DNA from: Tannerella sp.
Lineage (GTDB): Bacteria; Bacteroidota; Bacteroidia; Bacteroidales; Tannerellaceae
Direction of reading: 5' to 3'
Assembly (NCBI GenBank): GCA_031272455.1
Contig: JAISTS010000029.1
Coordinates: forward strand, 1 to 35,626
DNA length: 35,626 nucleotides
Notes under the pieces: model-generated
What the model was told of the DNA's origin: nothing
What the model saw: the letters and a program-made list of their open reading frames with translations, nothing else
Database searches by the model: none
Shown: piece by piece, positions 27,931 to 35,626 of the stretch
Position numbering within the stretch: position 1 is the stretch's first letter
How the letters are laid out: the number at the start of each line of letters is the position of its first letter
Program-made: the position numbers and the translations under genes

Positions 27931-30228
27931 ATGATGGAACAAGAAACTAATCTGACGAACGAGACAACCGGCGCTGCCGTACCCGTTTCGACAGATGACA
28001 CTCAGACCTCGGAAATCCGCAAGGATGAACCGACCGAAACAACAGTTGAGACGGAGGCTCCTGCAACGGAAGCTCCGGCTGAAGAAGTATGTAACCTCAT
28101 CTCCGAAGATGCTGTAAACGAGGAGGAAACACCTGCCGACGACAAGGTGAAGCCCGACGACGAAGCAGAAACACAGCCGATCGAGGAAACAGAGGAGGAA
28201 CCACAGCATACCGAAGCGCCAACAGTTGAAGTTGAAGAGCCGCAATCGACTGATACGCCAACCGAGGAAGCCGATGAATCACAGCCTGCGGAAGAACCGA
28301 CAGCTGAAGCCGAAGAGCCGCAACCAACTGATACGCCAACCGAGGAAGCCGATGAACCACAGCCTGCGGAAGAACCGACAGTTGAAGCCGATGAGCCGCA
28401 ACCGACTGAAGAACCGACAGTTAAAGCCGAAGAGCCGGAGTTGACCGAAGCCCTGATGAAAGAACTGCCTTCTACGCCCGACAACTATTGCGGTGATTTG
28501 CAGGAAGCTATCGAAGTGGGCGCTATAGGTATGATCGACAAGCAGGAAATCCTCAACAAACTGGAGGAACTGAACCGCGACGTCGCGAAAGTAACACTTC
28601 AGCAGGTTGACAAACTCAAACAGGCATATTACCGCATTGTTGATTCGGAAAACGAGGAACTGAAAAAAATATATGTCGCTAACGGAGGCGATGAAGCTGA
28701 TTTCAAAGCTCCCGACGACGAAACGGCAGGGCAACTTAAACAAATGCTCGCCGAATTTAAACAGAAAAAAGCCGCCCTGCGCGAACAGGACGAAAAACGC
28801 AAAGAAGATAATTATGTGCGCAAATTGCAGCTGATTGACCGTCTGCAAGCGCTCATCGACAGTCAGGACGACTTCAACAAACGCTATAACGAGTTTAAGG
28901 AAATACAGCAGAAATGGAAAGAATACGACCCCATTCCGCAGGAGCATGTCCGCGAACTATGGCGTAAGTATCAGCTTCAGAATGAGCGCTTTTACGACCT
29001 CGTGAAAATCAATAACGAGTTTCGCGACTACGACTTCAAAAAGAACCTCGAACTGAAGACAACGCTCTGCGACACAGCCGACAAACTTGCCGCCGACCCC
29101 GATGCCATATCTGCATACCACCAAATGCAAAAACTGTTCCAGCAATGGCGCGAAATAGGTCCCGTCTCACGCGACCACCGCGAAGCACTTTGGGCACGTT
29201 TCAAGGAAGCATCAACCGTCATCAACCGTCGCTATCAGAGCCATTTCGAGGTGATGAAAGCTAACGAAGGCGAAAACCTCTTAAAGAAACAGGCGATTTG
29301 CGAGAAGTTGGAAAACATCAACTACGACGCCCTCAAATCGTTCCGCGACTGGGAAAAGAAAGCTAACGAAGTAACCGAACTGCAAAAAGAATGGCGCAAA
29401 ATCGGCTTCGCAACCAAACGTCAAAACTCAAAAGTATTCGACCGCTTCCGCAAAGCCGGCAATGCCTTCTTCGAGAAACGCAGCGCCTTCTTCAAAACAG
29501 CAAAAAAAGAATTTGACAACAATCTGCGAGCCAAACGCGATATAGTAGCCCAAGCCGAAGCGCTGAAAACCAGCACCGACTGGAAAGAAACGACGAAGCG
29601 AATCACTGAATTGCAGGCTGAATGGAGAAAAATCGGTCCCGTAACCCGTAAGCAGTCCGAAAGCGTCTGGAAACAGTTTAGTGCTGCCTGCGACTATTTC
29701 TTTGAACAGAAATCGAACGCCCTCTCGTCGAGCAAAAGCGAAGAGAGCAAAAACCTCGACACTAAACGGCAGATAATCAAGAAAATCAACGCACTATCCG
29801 ATAGCGCCAACGATCAGGACGGACTTGCTACGCTCAGACAGCTCATCGCCGAATGGGGTACGATCGGGCACGTGCCGTTCCGCGAGAAAGATAAACTGTA
29901 CAAAACATTCTCGGAAGCTGTCAACAAGCAGTACGACAGAATGAACATTGCGCAAATCGACCGCCGGATGCAGCAATTCCGTTCCGAAATCGCCGACTCG
30001 AAAGACCGCGGACGCCTGCATAGCGAACGCGACAAGCTGATGCGCGCCTACGACAGGATAAAAGGCGAGCTGCATACCTACGAAAACAACCTCGGCTTCT
30101 TTACCATCTCCTCGAAAGGCGGAAATTCGCTGCTCAAGGAAATGCAAAACAGGATAGAACGGTTGAAGGATGAAATGAGTCTGATTGAGAAAAAAATCAG
30201 TGCAATCGACGAAAACCTCGACGCATAA
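27931..30228 (+). CDS. DUF349-repeat coiled-coil protein with acidic N-terminal repeats
   Basis: 765 residues from the ATG at 27931 (ATG at 27934 is equally possible); the longer frame back to 27805 overlaps sprA and the promoter region. Residues 1-175 are disordered, acidic and Thr/Pro-rich. Within them are five 13-residue units of the EEPQPTDTPTEEA type. The remainder has about five DUF349 repeats, each with a Trp/Ile-Gly core: QQKWKEYDPIP, FQQWREIGPVS, QKEWRKIGFAT, QAEWRKIGPVT and IAEWGTIGHVP, spaced by charged helices. A terminal coiled coil follows. DUF349 proteins are cytoplasmic helical proteins of unknown role. The C-terminal end overlaps the start of the ATP-grasp-like gene. Confidence 0.88.
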   Translation: MMEQETNLTNETTGAAVPVSTDDTQTSEIRKDEPTETTVETEAPATEAPAEEVCNLISEDAVNEEETPADDKVKPDDEAETQPIEETEEEPQHTEAPTVEVEEPQSTDTPTEEADESQPAEEPTAEAEEPQPTDTPTEEADEPQPAEEPTVEADEPQPTEEPTVKAEEPELTEALMKELPSTPDNYCGDLQEAIEVGAIGMIDKQEILNKLEELNRDVAKVTLQQVDKLKQAYYRIVDSENEELKKIYVANGGDEADFKAPDDETAGQLKQMLAEFKQKKAALREQDEKRKEDNYVRKLQLIDRLQALIDSQDDFNKRYNEFKEIQQKWKEYDPIPQEHVRELWRKYQLQNERFYDLVKINNEFRDYDFKKNLELKTTLCDTADKLAADPDAISAYHQMQKLFQQWREIGPVSRDHREALWARFKEASTVINRRYQSHFEVMKANEGENLLKKQAICEKLENINYDALKSFRDWEKKANEVTELQKEWRKIGFATKRQNSKVFDRFRKAGNAFFEKRSAFFKTAKKEFDNNLRAKRDIVAQAEALKTSTDWKETTKRITELQAEWRKIGPVTRKQSESVWKQFSAACDYFFEQKSNALSSSKSEESKNLDTKRQIIKKINALSDSANDQDGLATLRQLIAEWGTIGHVPFREKDKLYKTFSEAVNKQYDRMNIAQIDRRMQQFRSEIADSKDRGRLHSERDKLMRAYDRIKGELHTYENNLGFFTISSKGGNSLLKEMQNRIERLKDEMSLIEKKISAIDENLDA
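28234..28428 (+). repeat. 39-base tandem repeat, five units, in the DUF349 gene
   Basis: Five units of 13 codons encode variants of EEPQPTDTPTEEA and DEPQPAEEPTVEA. The first four are arranged as two nearly identical 78-base pairs, which points to recent duplication of a double unit. Confidence 0.8.
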
Positions 30229-31408
30229 AATACACTGTTTCAATCCGGGACACGAGACGGCTGTCCTCGCAGGGAAAGCAAACTATACCCCCGCCGCCAT
30301 TGTGCGCAAAATGACGTCCGACCTCGAACTGCTACCCTTGTGGTATGGCGAAGCAGGCGATTACGTCTTTGTTGACGACGCCGCAGTCGCCACCGATTTC
30401 ATCTCTTCAATCATCCCCGCTCTGCGTCCCGACATTACGCCAGTCTCTCTGTCGTCAGCCACCGTGAAAACAGCATCCGACAGCCTTGAAGCCGCGCCCT
30501 GGGGATGGTCGCCGCATATCATACGACGTTTTGAAACGCTACGCACACGCATCCCGACACTATCCATACCACAGTGGAGCGACACCCTGACCGTCCTCAC
30601 GGGACGACGAACAGCAGCCGACTGCCTTAACCGATTAAGTGCAATAACCGAAGGACTGACGATGCCACAGTTCTTTTCCGAAATAAGCGAGATTTGCCGA
30701 TTTGTCAAGCAACAAAACCGCCCGCTAATCATCAAAACGCCATACTCAAGCTCAGGCAGGGGCGTGCGACGGATAAACGACGCGACGCTCGACGTGCAGA
30801 CGCTCCGGTGGATCAGCGGCGCACTGCGTAAACAACAGTATGTCAGCATCGAACCTGCGCTCGACAAAATAATGGATTTCGCTATGGAATTTGAAGCCGA
30901 CGGCGCGGGCTGCGTCGTTTGCCGTGGCTTGTCCGTTTTCGATACTTCAGATGACGGCGCTTACACCGGCAACCTGCTTCAAAGCCAAACTGCACTAATG
31001 CAACTTGTAGCGGCGCAGGTGGCAACCGAAGATATTGATCGCGTATGCGAAAGCGTCCGCGCTGTGCTGGAGAAAAAAACAGGATGCGTTTATCGAGGTT
31101 CTTTGGGTGTTGATATGATGATATATCGTCGGGACGGGGTGCCTGCCATTCATCCCTTTGTCGAGCTGAATCTGCGGCGCACTATGGGACAGGTCAGCAT
31201 AAATCTCTTCGACCGCCTGCTGCATCCCGATTCGCAGGGACGGTTCGCCATCACCTGTCAAGCGGCTGGAGAAGCATACGCGACGCATCTCAGGACAGCC
31301 GCCGAACATACGCCCGTAATTGAAAACGGCAAAATCCGTTCAGGTTATTTCAGCCTTTGCCCCGTCAATGCCGACACGCGATACAGGGCGTTTATTGTCG
31401 TTGAATAA
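30200..31408 (+). CDS. Conserved hypothetical protein, ATP-grasp-like
   Basis: About 402 residues if it starts at the GTG at 30200; TTG at 30185 is the other choice. Neither is strong, and no ATG precedes the conserved segment KIHCFNPGHE. The start lies inside the end of the DUF349 gene, so translation is probably coupled. I recall similar Bacteroidota proteins beginning at or near FNPGHE but without a known function. An ATP-grasp relation is inferred from IIKTPYSSSGRGVRR (nucleotide-loop-like), followed by a region with acidic residues (MDFAMEFEADG) and ending in HPFVELNLRRTMG, which resembles the ExN metal-binding motif. It would then ligate a carboxylate to an amine or thiol. No signal peptide. 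The convergent FKBP gene ends 2 bases beyond its stop. Confidence 0.8.
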   Translation: MQSTKTSTHKIHCFNPGHETAVLAGKANYTPAAIVRKMTSDLELLPLWYGEAGDYVFVDDAAVATDFISSIIPALRPDITPVSLSSATVKTASDSLEAAPWGWSPHIIRRFETLRTRIPTLSIPQWSDTLTVLTGRRTAADCLNRLSAITEGLTMPQFFSEISEICRFVKQQNRPLIIKTPYSSSGRGVRRINDATLDVQTLRWISGALRKQQYVSIEPALDKIMDFAMEFEADGAGCVVCRGLSVFDTSDDGAYTGNLLQSQTALMQLVAAQVATEDIDRVCESVRAVLEKKTGCVYRGSLGVDMMIYRRDGVPAIHPFVELNLRRTMGQVSINLFDRLLHPDSQGRFAITCQAAGEAYATHLRTAAEHTPVIENGKIRSGYFSLCPVNADTRYRAFIVVE

Positions 31409-31410
31409 AG

Positions 31411-32079
31411 CTATTCCACATCGCCGTCAATCCCCTTAACATTAACTATTTCTATCTCGAAAACAAGAGTAGAATTAGGGGGAATTGTAACGTTGCCGCT
31501 GCTGTCGGACGAGCCTGATTCACCATAAGCAAGGCGGGCAGGTATCCATATTTCCCATTTATCGCCTTTCTTCATATATTGCAGGGCTATGACCCAGCCT
31601 TCGATCGGCGACGGCGGGTCGTAGTACGAGGTGTAGTAGCTGTAATAGCTGCTGTAGTAGTAACTGCTGCTGCTGTAATCGCTGGTCGTTATGAGCGTCG
31701 AGCCGGCAGGACTTACCGCAAAAACAACAGGCGTCCCATCATCAAACACCTGATGATCAAACACTTTTCCCTTCGTAATGCTCAAATCCTCGTAATCGGC
31801 AACAAACCAGCCCTTGTAATAGACCGTTACTTGACTGGTGAAAAATATCTGCTTTTCGCCGGTGCCTTCTTTCAGCACTTTGTAATATATGCTGCCATTA
31901 TTGCCGGGCGAAACAATTTCAGTGTATTCGGGATTATTGGCGATATCGTTTAAAGCCTGCTCATTAGCATTAGTCCACGCTTCAAGAGCTATAGGATCTA
32001 AGTTGATAGCATCATCATCGCCACAGGCAACCATCAACGCCAGCAGCGCCAAAACCGAAAATATCTTAAAGAATCTCAT
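31411..32079 (-). CDS. FKBP-type peptidyl-prolyl isomerase lipoprotein
   Basis: 222 residues. The signal peptide ends in the lipobox MVAC (Cys19), followed directly by GDDD; acidic residues there resemble the Bacteroidota surface-export signal, so exposure on the cell surface is plausible. The FKBP domain covers about 65-215, with VTVYYKGWF, VFDHQ, PIEGWVIALQYMKKGDKWEIWIP, RLAYGESG and IPPNSTLVFEIEI. An unusual Ser/Tyr-only stretch of about 20 residues (near 132-152) is inserted before the PIEGW strand. It follows glyS by 36 bases, an order common in Bacteroidales, and is probably in the same operon. The role is folding of exported proteins. Confidence 0.92.
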   Translation of the reverse strand: MRFFKIFSVLALLALMVACGDDDAINLDPIALEAWTNANEQALNDIANNPEYTEIVSPGNNGSIYYKVLKEGTGEKQIFFTSQVTVYYKGWFVADYEDLSITKGKVFDHQVFDDGTPVVFAVSPAGSTLITTSDYSSSSYYYSSYYSYYTSYYDPPSPIEGWVIALQYMKKGDKWEIWIPARLAYGESGSSDSSGNVTIPPNSTLVFEIEIVNVKGIDGDVE

Positions 32080-32083
32080 TTTA

Positions 32084-32117
32084 TTTAATTTTTAATTCTT
32101 AATTTTAAATTGTAATT
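32084..32117. repeat. Degenerate period-7 repeat (TTTAATT type) between glyS and the FKBP gene
   Basis: TTTAATT, TTTAATT, CTTAATT, TTAAATT and GTAATT run in series and fill almost the whole gap. The AT content is extreme and no promoter box is present. Confidence 0.6.
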
Positions 32118-33657
32118 ACAACTCTGCCAACAGCGCACTCATACTCACCCGTCCCGCGATGATAGAATGAATATCGGCGATTGGCACGCGGTCTTGCTGC
32201 ATCGTGTCGCGGAAGCGGATTGTTACGCGGTTGTCGGTCAGCGAGTCGTGGTCAACGGTGATGCAGTAGGGCGTGCCTATCGCGTCCTGTCGGCGGTAGC
32301 GCTTGCCAATGCTGTCTTTCTCGTCGTACTGGCAGCGGAAGTCGAACCGTAGCGTGTTGAGTATATCGGTCGCCTTTTCGGGTAGCCCGTCTTTGCGTAC
32401 TAAGGGCAGCACGGCAAGTTTGACCGGCGCTAAGGCGGGCGGCAGTTTCAATACCACGCGCGTCTCGCCGTCGGGCAGCGTCTCTTCGCAGTACGCGCCG
32501 GCAAGCAGACTGAGGAACATGCGGTCAACACCGATAGAGGTCTCAATGACATACGGGACGTAACTGCTGTTGAGTTCAGGGTCGAAGTATTGCAACTTCT
32601 TGCCTGAATATTTCTCGTGCTGCGACAGGTCGAAGTCGGTGCGGCTGTGAATACCTTCCACCTCTTTGAAGCCGAAAGGCATCTCGTACTCAATGTCGGT
32701 AGCGGCGTTGGCGTAGTGGGCTAACTTGTCGTGGTCGTGGAAGCGGTATTTGTGGTCGCCCATCCCCAGCGCCTTGTGCCAGCGCATACGGGCTTCCTTC
32801 CACTTCGCAAACCATGTCAGTTCCTCGCCCGGACGGACGAAGAACTGCATCTCCATTTGCTCGAACTCCCGCATGCGGAAGACGAACTGCCGCGCTACTA
32901 TCTCGTTGCGGAACGCCTTGCCTATCTGCGCTATGCCGAAGGGTACTTTCATGCGACCGGTCTTCTGCACGTTGAGGAAGTTGACGAAGATGCCCTGCGC
33001 CGTTTCGGGGCGGAGGTATATCTTCATCGCGCCATCGGAGGTAGAGCCCATCTCGGTGGCGAACATCAGGTTGAACTGCCGCACCTCCGTCCAGTTGCGC
33101 GTGCCGGAGATGGGGCATACTATCTCGCAGTCGAGGATGATTTGACGTAACTCTTCGAGGTTCGTGTCGTTGAGCGCCTTGACGAAGCGTTGGTGCACCT
33201 CGTCGCGACGCGCCTGATTTTCAAGTACTCGCGGGTTGGTGGTGCGAAACTGCTGCTCGTCGAATGCCTCGCCGAAGCGTTTGGCGGCTTTCTCTACTTC
33301 CTTGTCTATCTTCTCGTCAATCTTCGCAAGGTATTCCTCTATCAGCACGTCTGCGCGGTAGCGTTTCTTGCTGTCGCGGTTGTCGATGAGGGGGTCGTTG
33401 AAAGCATCGACATGCCCCGACGCTTTCCAGATGAGCGGGTGCATGAAGATAGCCGAGTCGATGCCCACTATGTTGTCGTGGAGCAGCGTCATGCTGTCCC
33501 ACCAGTAGCGTTTGATATTGTTTTTGAGTTCCACGCCGTTCTGTCCGTAGTCGTAAACCGCCCCCAGCCCGTCGTAAATCTCGGACGAGGGGAAGACGAA
33601 GCCGTACTCTTTGCAGTGCGAAACTAACTTTTTAAAAACTTCTTCCTGTTGTGCCAT
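32116..33657 (-). CDS. glyS: Glycyl-tRNA synthetase (homodimeric alpha2 type)
   Basis: 513 residues, normal for the Bacteroidota alpha2 enzyme. The class II core is complete: the N-terminal GFVFPSSEIYDGLGAVYDYG, RPETAQGIFVNF (216-227), motif 2 with FRNEI (249-253) and REFEQMEMQFF (263-273), motif 3 around ETSIGVDRMFLSLL, and the C-terminal anticodon-binding domain (APVKLAVLPL, IGTPYCITVD). It charges tRNA-Gly in the cytoplasm. This stands in contrast to the neighbouring-region leuS, which is truncated. It has a consensus -7 box 25 bases upstream and is followed by the FKBP lipoprotein gene. Confidence 0.97.
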   Translation of the reverse strand: MAQQEEVFKKLVSHCKEYGFVFPSSEIYDGLGAVYDYGQNGVELKNNIKRYWWDSMTLLHDNIVGIDSAIFMHPLIWKASGHVDAFNDPLIDNRDSKKRYRADVLIEEYLAKIDEKIDKEVEKAAKRFGEAFDEQQFRTTNPRVLENQARRDEVHQRFVKALNDTNLEELRQIILDCEIVCPISGTRNWTEVRQFNLMFATEMGSTSDGAMKIYLRPETAQGIFVNFLNVQKTGRMKVPFGIAQIGKAFRNEIVARQFVFRMREFEQMEMQFFVRPGEELTWFAKWKEARMRWHKALGMGDHKYRFHDHDKLAHYANAATDIEYEMPFGFKEVEGIHSRTDFDLSQHEKYSGKKLQYFDPELNSSYVPYVIETSIGVDRMFLSLLAGAYCEETLPDGETRVVLKLPPALAPVKLAVLPLVRKDGLPEKATDILNTLRFDFRCQYDEKDSIGKRYRRQDAIGTPYCITVDHDSLTDNRVTIRFRDTMQQDRVPIADIHSIIAGRVSMSALLAEL

Positions 33658-33682
33658 AAGAGTTTTATTTTATTATCGGCGG

Positions 33683-33690
33683 CAAAGATA
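33683..33690 (-). promoter_or_regulatory. -7 promoter box of glyS
   Basis: The minus strand reads TATCTTTG, an exact match, 25 bases before the ATG at 33657. A -33 TTTG at the right distance is not seen. Confidence 0.6.
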
Positions 33691-33741
33691 CGGATTATTT
33701 TTGATAATTTCCAGAAAAAGGCTAAATTTGCGCGAACACTT

Positions 33742-35253
33742 TTACCACATATAGCGGAAACCAAAGCTCAACACCTCATTAAGCTGCAAATACGAATCGT
33801 AATCCGGAGTGCGTGCGACGCCGTCGTCGTAACGCAGGTTCAGCGTGATACGGGTCGAAAAATAGCGGCTGATGGCGAGGTCAAGGATATTGTCGAAGGT
33901 GGAAATGACGTGACTATAGCTCGTGAAATAGCTGAAATTCGACGTCCAGACCACGTTACGGTTAGGCTTGACCACCATATTATAGCGCACCGTAGAACCA
34001 AATTCGCTGTACGTATGCTCGAAATTACCGTCGTCGTCTTTCTTGAAGCCGTGCCGTCCGAGGTCAATATCTGCGTCGGCGCTGTACATATACTTAAACG
34101 AGAAGGGCGAAACGTTGAGCGTTACAGTCAGCGAGCGGTCTTTACGTGCGTAGGTCTTGGCAAGGTCGTATTTCATACCCGGCTCGACGGTAACTATGAA
34201 CGGCGACAGCAGGGCGGCTTGCTTTATCGTCGTATTCTCCTGATAATTAGTGAACATCTGCGTACGGAAATCGGAAACAAGCGTGTAGTACCACTTGCTG
34301 AAAGCGCGGTAGCCGAAGCTGGCGTTGTAGTGCAACAGGTCGCTGCCTATCTTGTAGTCGCGTAAGGTATCCTTAGGTGCGTTATACACGCTGGCGTTAA
34401 TCTCCAACGTATTGTTAAACAGCACCTTATCTTTAGCATAATTATATTTCAGCAGATTATTGGCAATGACATTCAGATTGCTTGCACCGCCGCCCGCCCA
34501 GTTTGGCGAGACATAGTTTTGCGAAAATTGCACCGAGCTTGAGAACGACGATGTCCAGTAGCGGCGGTCGGGAATGAATTTCGGCAGCGCGGGCAGCTCC
34601 GTCGGGTTCACCTCGACCTGCTCTGCGGGCGCCTGTATGACGGGTTTACCCTTTTCGGCGATAAACAGCGTCCGTTCGGTCGGCAACTGGCTGATTATAT
34701 AACGAAAATCATCAATATTATGATACTGGATATAGCGATATGCGCCCTCCAACAGTTTCAGTTTCAGCACTTCGCGTTTGAACAGACTGACCGGCTCGAT
34801 AAGCGGTTTCGGTTTATTAAACAGCTGTGTGTCAGGCTCAAATATCTTTATGCTGTCGTATGGCATCACCTTGCCCGGACGAAAAAGCACCGGCATAAAC
34901 AGCGGACTGGCAATTAGCAAATCGCGATAGGTCATATCCGACGTTATCACGCGCGTGCTGCGGGCATAACGCGACCAGTATAGCGCCTCCTCCGACATTT
35001 TTAGCGGTCGGTATCTGATAACAGGTTGAGTGTCAACGCTTCTTTCGGGCACGGTATCCGCAACTGCCACCCTGCTGTGCAGGCTGTCGGGATGTTGCAG
35101 CAGGCTGTCTTCAAGCAGACGCGCATTGCGCCCGCCGCTTTCAATCAACCGCCGCACATTCTCGTCGAAATTCAGATCCTGCGCATTGGCGCCGAAGCAT
35201 AAAGCGCTGAGTGCGATAACCAACGAACTCACTATGTTACAGGTTTTTACCAT
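33742..35253 (-). CDS. DUF3078 outer-membrane-type protein
   Basis: 503 residues from the ATG at 35253, where a normal signal peptide begins (MVKTCNIVSSLVIALSAL, cleavage after ANA). The longer frame to 35334 crosses the promoter region. The N-terminal half is soluble and rich in Arg and Pro. The DUF3078 domain starts near residue 230 with YWTSSFSSSVQFSQNYVSPNWAGGG, continues in alternating beta-strands (LEINASVYNAP, YYTLVSDFRTQMF, FSFKYMYSADADIDLG) and ends in an aromatic strand (LSFGFRYMW), as outer-membrane barrels do. Function is unknown; members are widespread in Bacteroidota and are thought to be envelope proteins. It has its own promoter, divergent from the mtaB-type gene. Confidence 0.88.
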   Translation of the reverse strand: MVKTCNIVSSLVIALSALCFGANAQDLNFDENVRRLIESGGRNARLLEDSLLQHPDSLHSRVAVADTVPERSVDTQPVIRYRPLKMSEEALYWSRYARSTRVITSDMTYRDLLIASPLFMPVLFRPGKVMPYDSIKIFEPDTQLFNKPKPLIEPVSLFKREVLKLKLLEGAYRYIQYHNIDDFRYIISQLPTERTLFIAEKGKPVIQAPAEQVEVNPTELPALPKFIPDRRYWTSSFSSSVQFSQNYVSPNWAGGGASNLNVIANNLLKYNYAKDKVLFNNTLEINASVYNAPKDTLRDYKIGSDLLHYNASFGYRAFSKWYYTLVSDFRTQMFTNYQENTTIKQAALLSPFIVTVEPGMKYDLAKTYARKDRSLTVTLNVSPFSFKYMYSADADIDLGRHGFKKDDDGNFEHTYSEFGSTVRYNMVVKPNRNVVWTSNFSYFTSYSHVISTFDNILDLAISRYFSTRITLNLRYDDGVARTPDYDSYLQLNEVLSFGFRYMW

Positions 35254-35277
35254 CACGATTACAATAATAACGCTGCA

Positions 35278-35285
35278 CAAAGGTA
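35278..35285 (-). promoter_or_regulatory. -7 promoter box of the DUF3078 gene
   Basis: The minus strand reads TACCTTTG, an exact match, 24 bases before the ATG at 35253. Confidence 0.6.
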
Positions 35286-35317
35286 CAAATTTTTTCCAAA
35301 AAACACATTCTTTTCCG

Positions 35318-35325
35318 TACCTTTG
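35318..35325 (+). promoter_or_regulatory. -7 promoter box of the mtaB-type gene
   Basis: TACCTTTG, an exact match, 23 bases before the ATG at 35349. Its partner on the other strand lies 32 bases away, so the two divergent promoters overlap. A perfect 10-base palindrome CTGACGTCAG (35339-35348) touches the start codon. Confidence 0.6.
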
Positions 35326-35348
35326 TACTCTCAAACGACTGACGTCAG

Positions 35349-35626
35349 ATGACAGACACGGATTTTTTCAGAGACAAGACTGCAGCCTATTTTACTCTGG
35401 GTTGCAAACTTAATTTTGCGGAGACCTCGACTATCGGGCGCGAGTTTGCCAGCAATGGCATCAGGAAGGCGCAGGAAGGCGAAGAGGCTGATTTTTGCGT
35501 CATCAATACCTGTTCCGTTACCGAGCTTGCCGACAAGAAATGCCGACAGCTGATTCGCCGTGTCCGCAAGCTCCATCCGAACGCATTTGTCATTGTTACA
35601 GGCTGTTACGCACAGTTGCAACCCGA
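35349..35626 (+). CDS. mtaB: N-terminal part of an MtaB-type tRNA methylthiotransferase, 3' end outside the window
   Basis: The frame is open from the ATG at 35349 to the window end, giving 92 residues. It is the UPF0004 domain of the MiaB/MtaB/RimO radical-SAM family: FTLGCKLNFAETSTIG supplies the first iron-sulfur Cys, VINTCSVTELADKKCRQ the second, and IVTGCYAQL the third. GCKLN rather than the GCQMN of MiaB points to MtaB, which adds methylthio to N6-threonylcarbamoyl-adenosine 37 of tRNAs reading ANN codons. The radical-SAM CxxxCxxC and TRAM domains would lie to the right. It starts 23 bases after a consensus -7 box. Confidence 0.93.
   Translation, partial: MTDTDFFRDKTAAYFTLGCKLNFAETSTIGREFASNGIRKAQEGEEADFCVINTCSVTELADKKCRQLIRRVRKLHPNAFVIVTGCYAQLQP

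Noticed and set aside
28002-28484. Repetitive Ser/Gly/Cys-rich antisense frame in the DUF349 gene
   Set aside because: It is the reverse reading of the acidic 13-residue repeats and has no independent support.
33723-33730. Plus-strand TAAATTTG, a perfect -7 box match
   Set aside because: It points into the antisense of the DUF3078 gene, with no plus-strand gene downstream; the motif is short enough to occur by chance.
35339-35348. Palindrome CTGACGTCAG next to the mtaB start
   Set aside because: Only 10 bases and touching the start codon; chance or leader sequence is as likely as an operator, so it is only mentioned with the promoter.

Overview
The window looks like a chromosomal segment of a Bacteroidales-type member of the Bacteroidota. 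The evidence is the gene families: SprA (the type IX secretion translocon), a Bacteroidota-type LptD, an EF-G2-like translation factor, DUF349 and DUF3078 proteins, and a glyS–FKBP pair. Many genes also carry the Bacteroidota -7 promoter box TAnnTTTG 20-75 bases before the start, with little Shine-Dalgarno signal. Hand-counted 60-base samples run near 57% GC in the core genes and near 33-38% in a few islands. I cannot name the genus.

Layout. 1-432 is the 3' end of a surface beta-propeller-like protein. 398-4059 (minus) is a coupled pair, a transglutaminase-like lipoprotein and a GH43 glycosidase. 4201-6638 (plus) holds an alpha/beta hydrolase, then a PadR regulator and a PspC-domain membrane protein. 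6709-8865 (minus) is an EF-G paralogue with an altered GTPase centre. 9078-10525 (plus) holds two tandem, AT-rich proteins built from 26-residue HEAT-like repeats, followed by a non-coding stretch of nested inverted repeats and an orphan HicB-like gene. 10970-12142 (minus) is a NamZ-type muramidase. 12245-15524 (plus) is an HD-domain protein and LptD. 15530-18194 (minus) is an AT-rich PstS-like lipoprotein and a leucyl-tRNA synthetase that stops before its KMSKS half. 18330-19652 (minus) is a Tat-exported Gfo/Idh/MocA oxidoreductase. 19801-31408 (plus) holds ruvA, sprA, a DUF349 protein and an ATP-grasp-like protein. 31411-35253 (minus) holds an FKBP lipoprotein, glyS and a DUF3078 protein. 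35349 to the end is the start of an mtaB-type tRNA methylthiotransferase.

How the genes fit together. Much of the window concerns the envelope (LptD, SprA, NamZ, DUF3078, several lipoproteins, PspC) and translation (LeuRS, GlyRS, EF-G2, MtaB). The most unusual locus is leuS. It has a palindromic element and a 7-base tandem repeat in frame in its editing domain, and it ends about 390 residues early next to a base-composition break. Period-7 tandem repeats of unrelated sequence occur at four separate places. No rRNA, tRNA or CRISPR array was seen. No gap between genes exceeds 300 bases.
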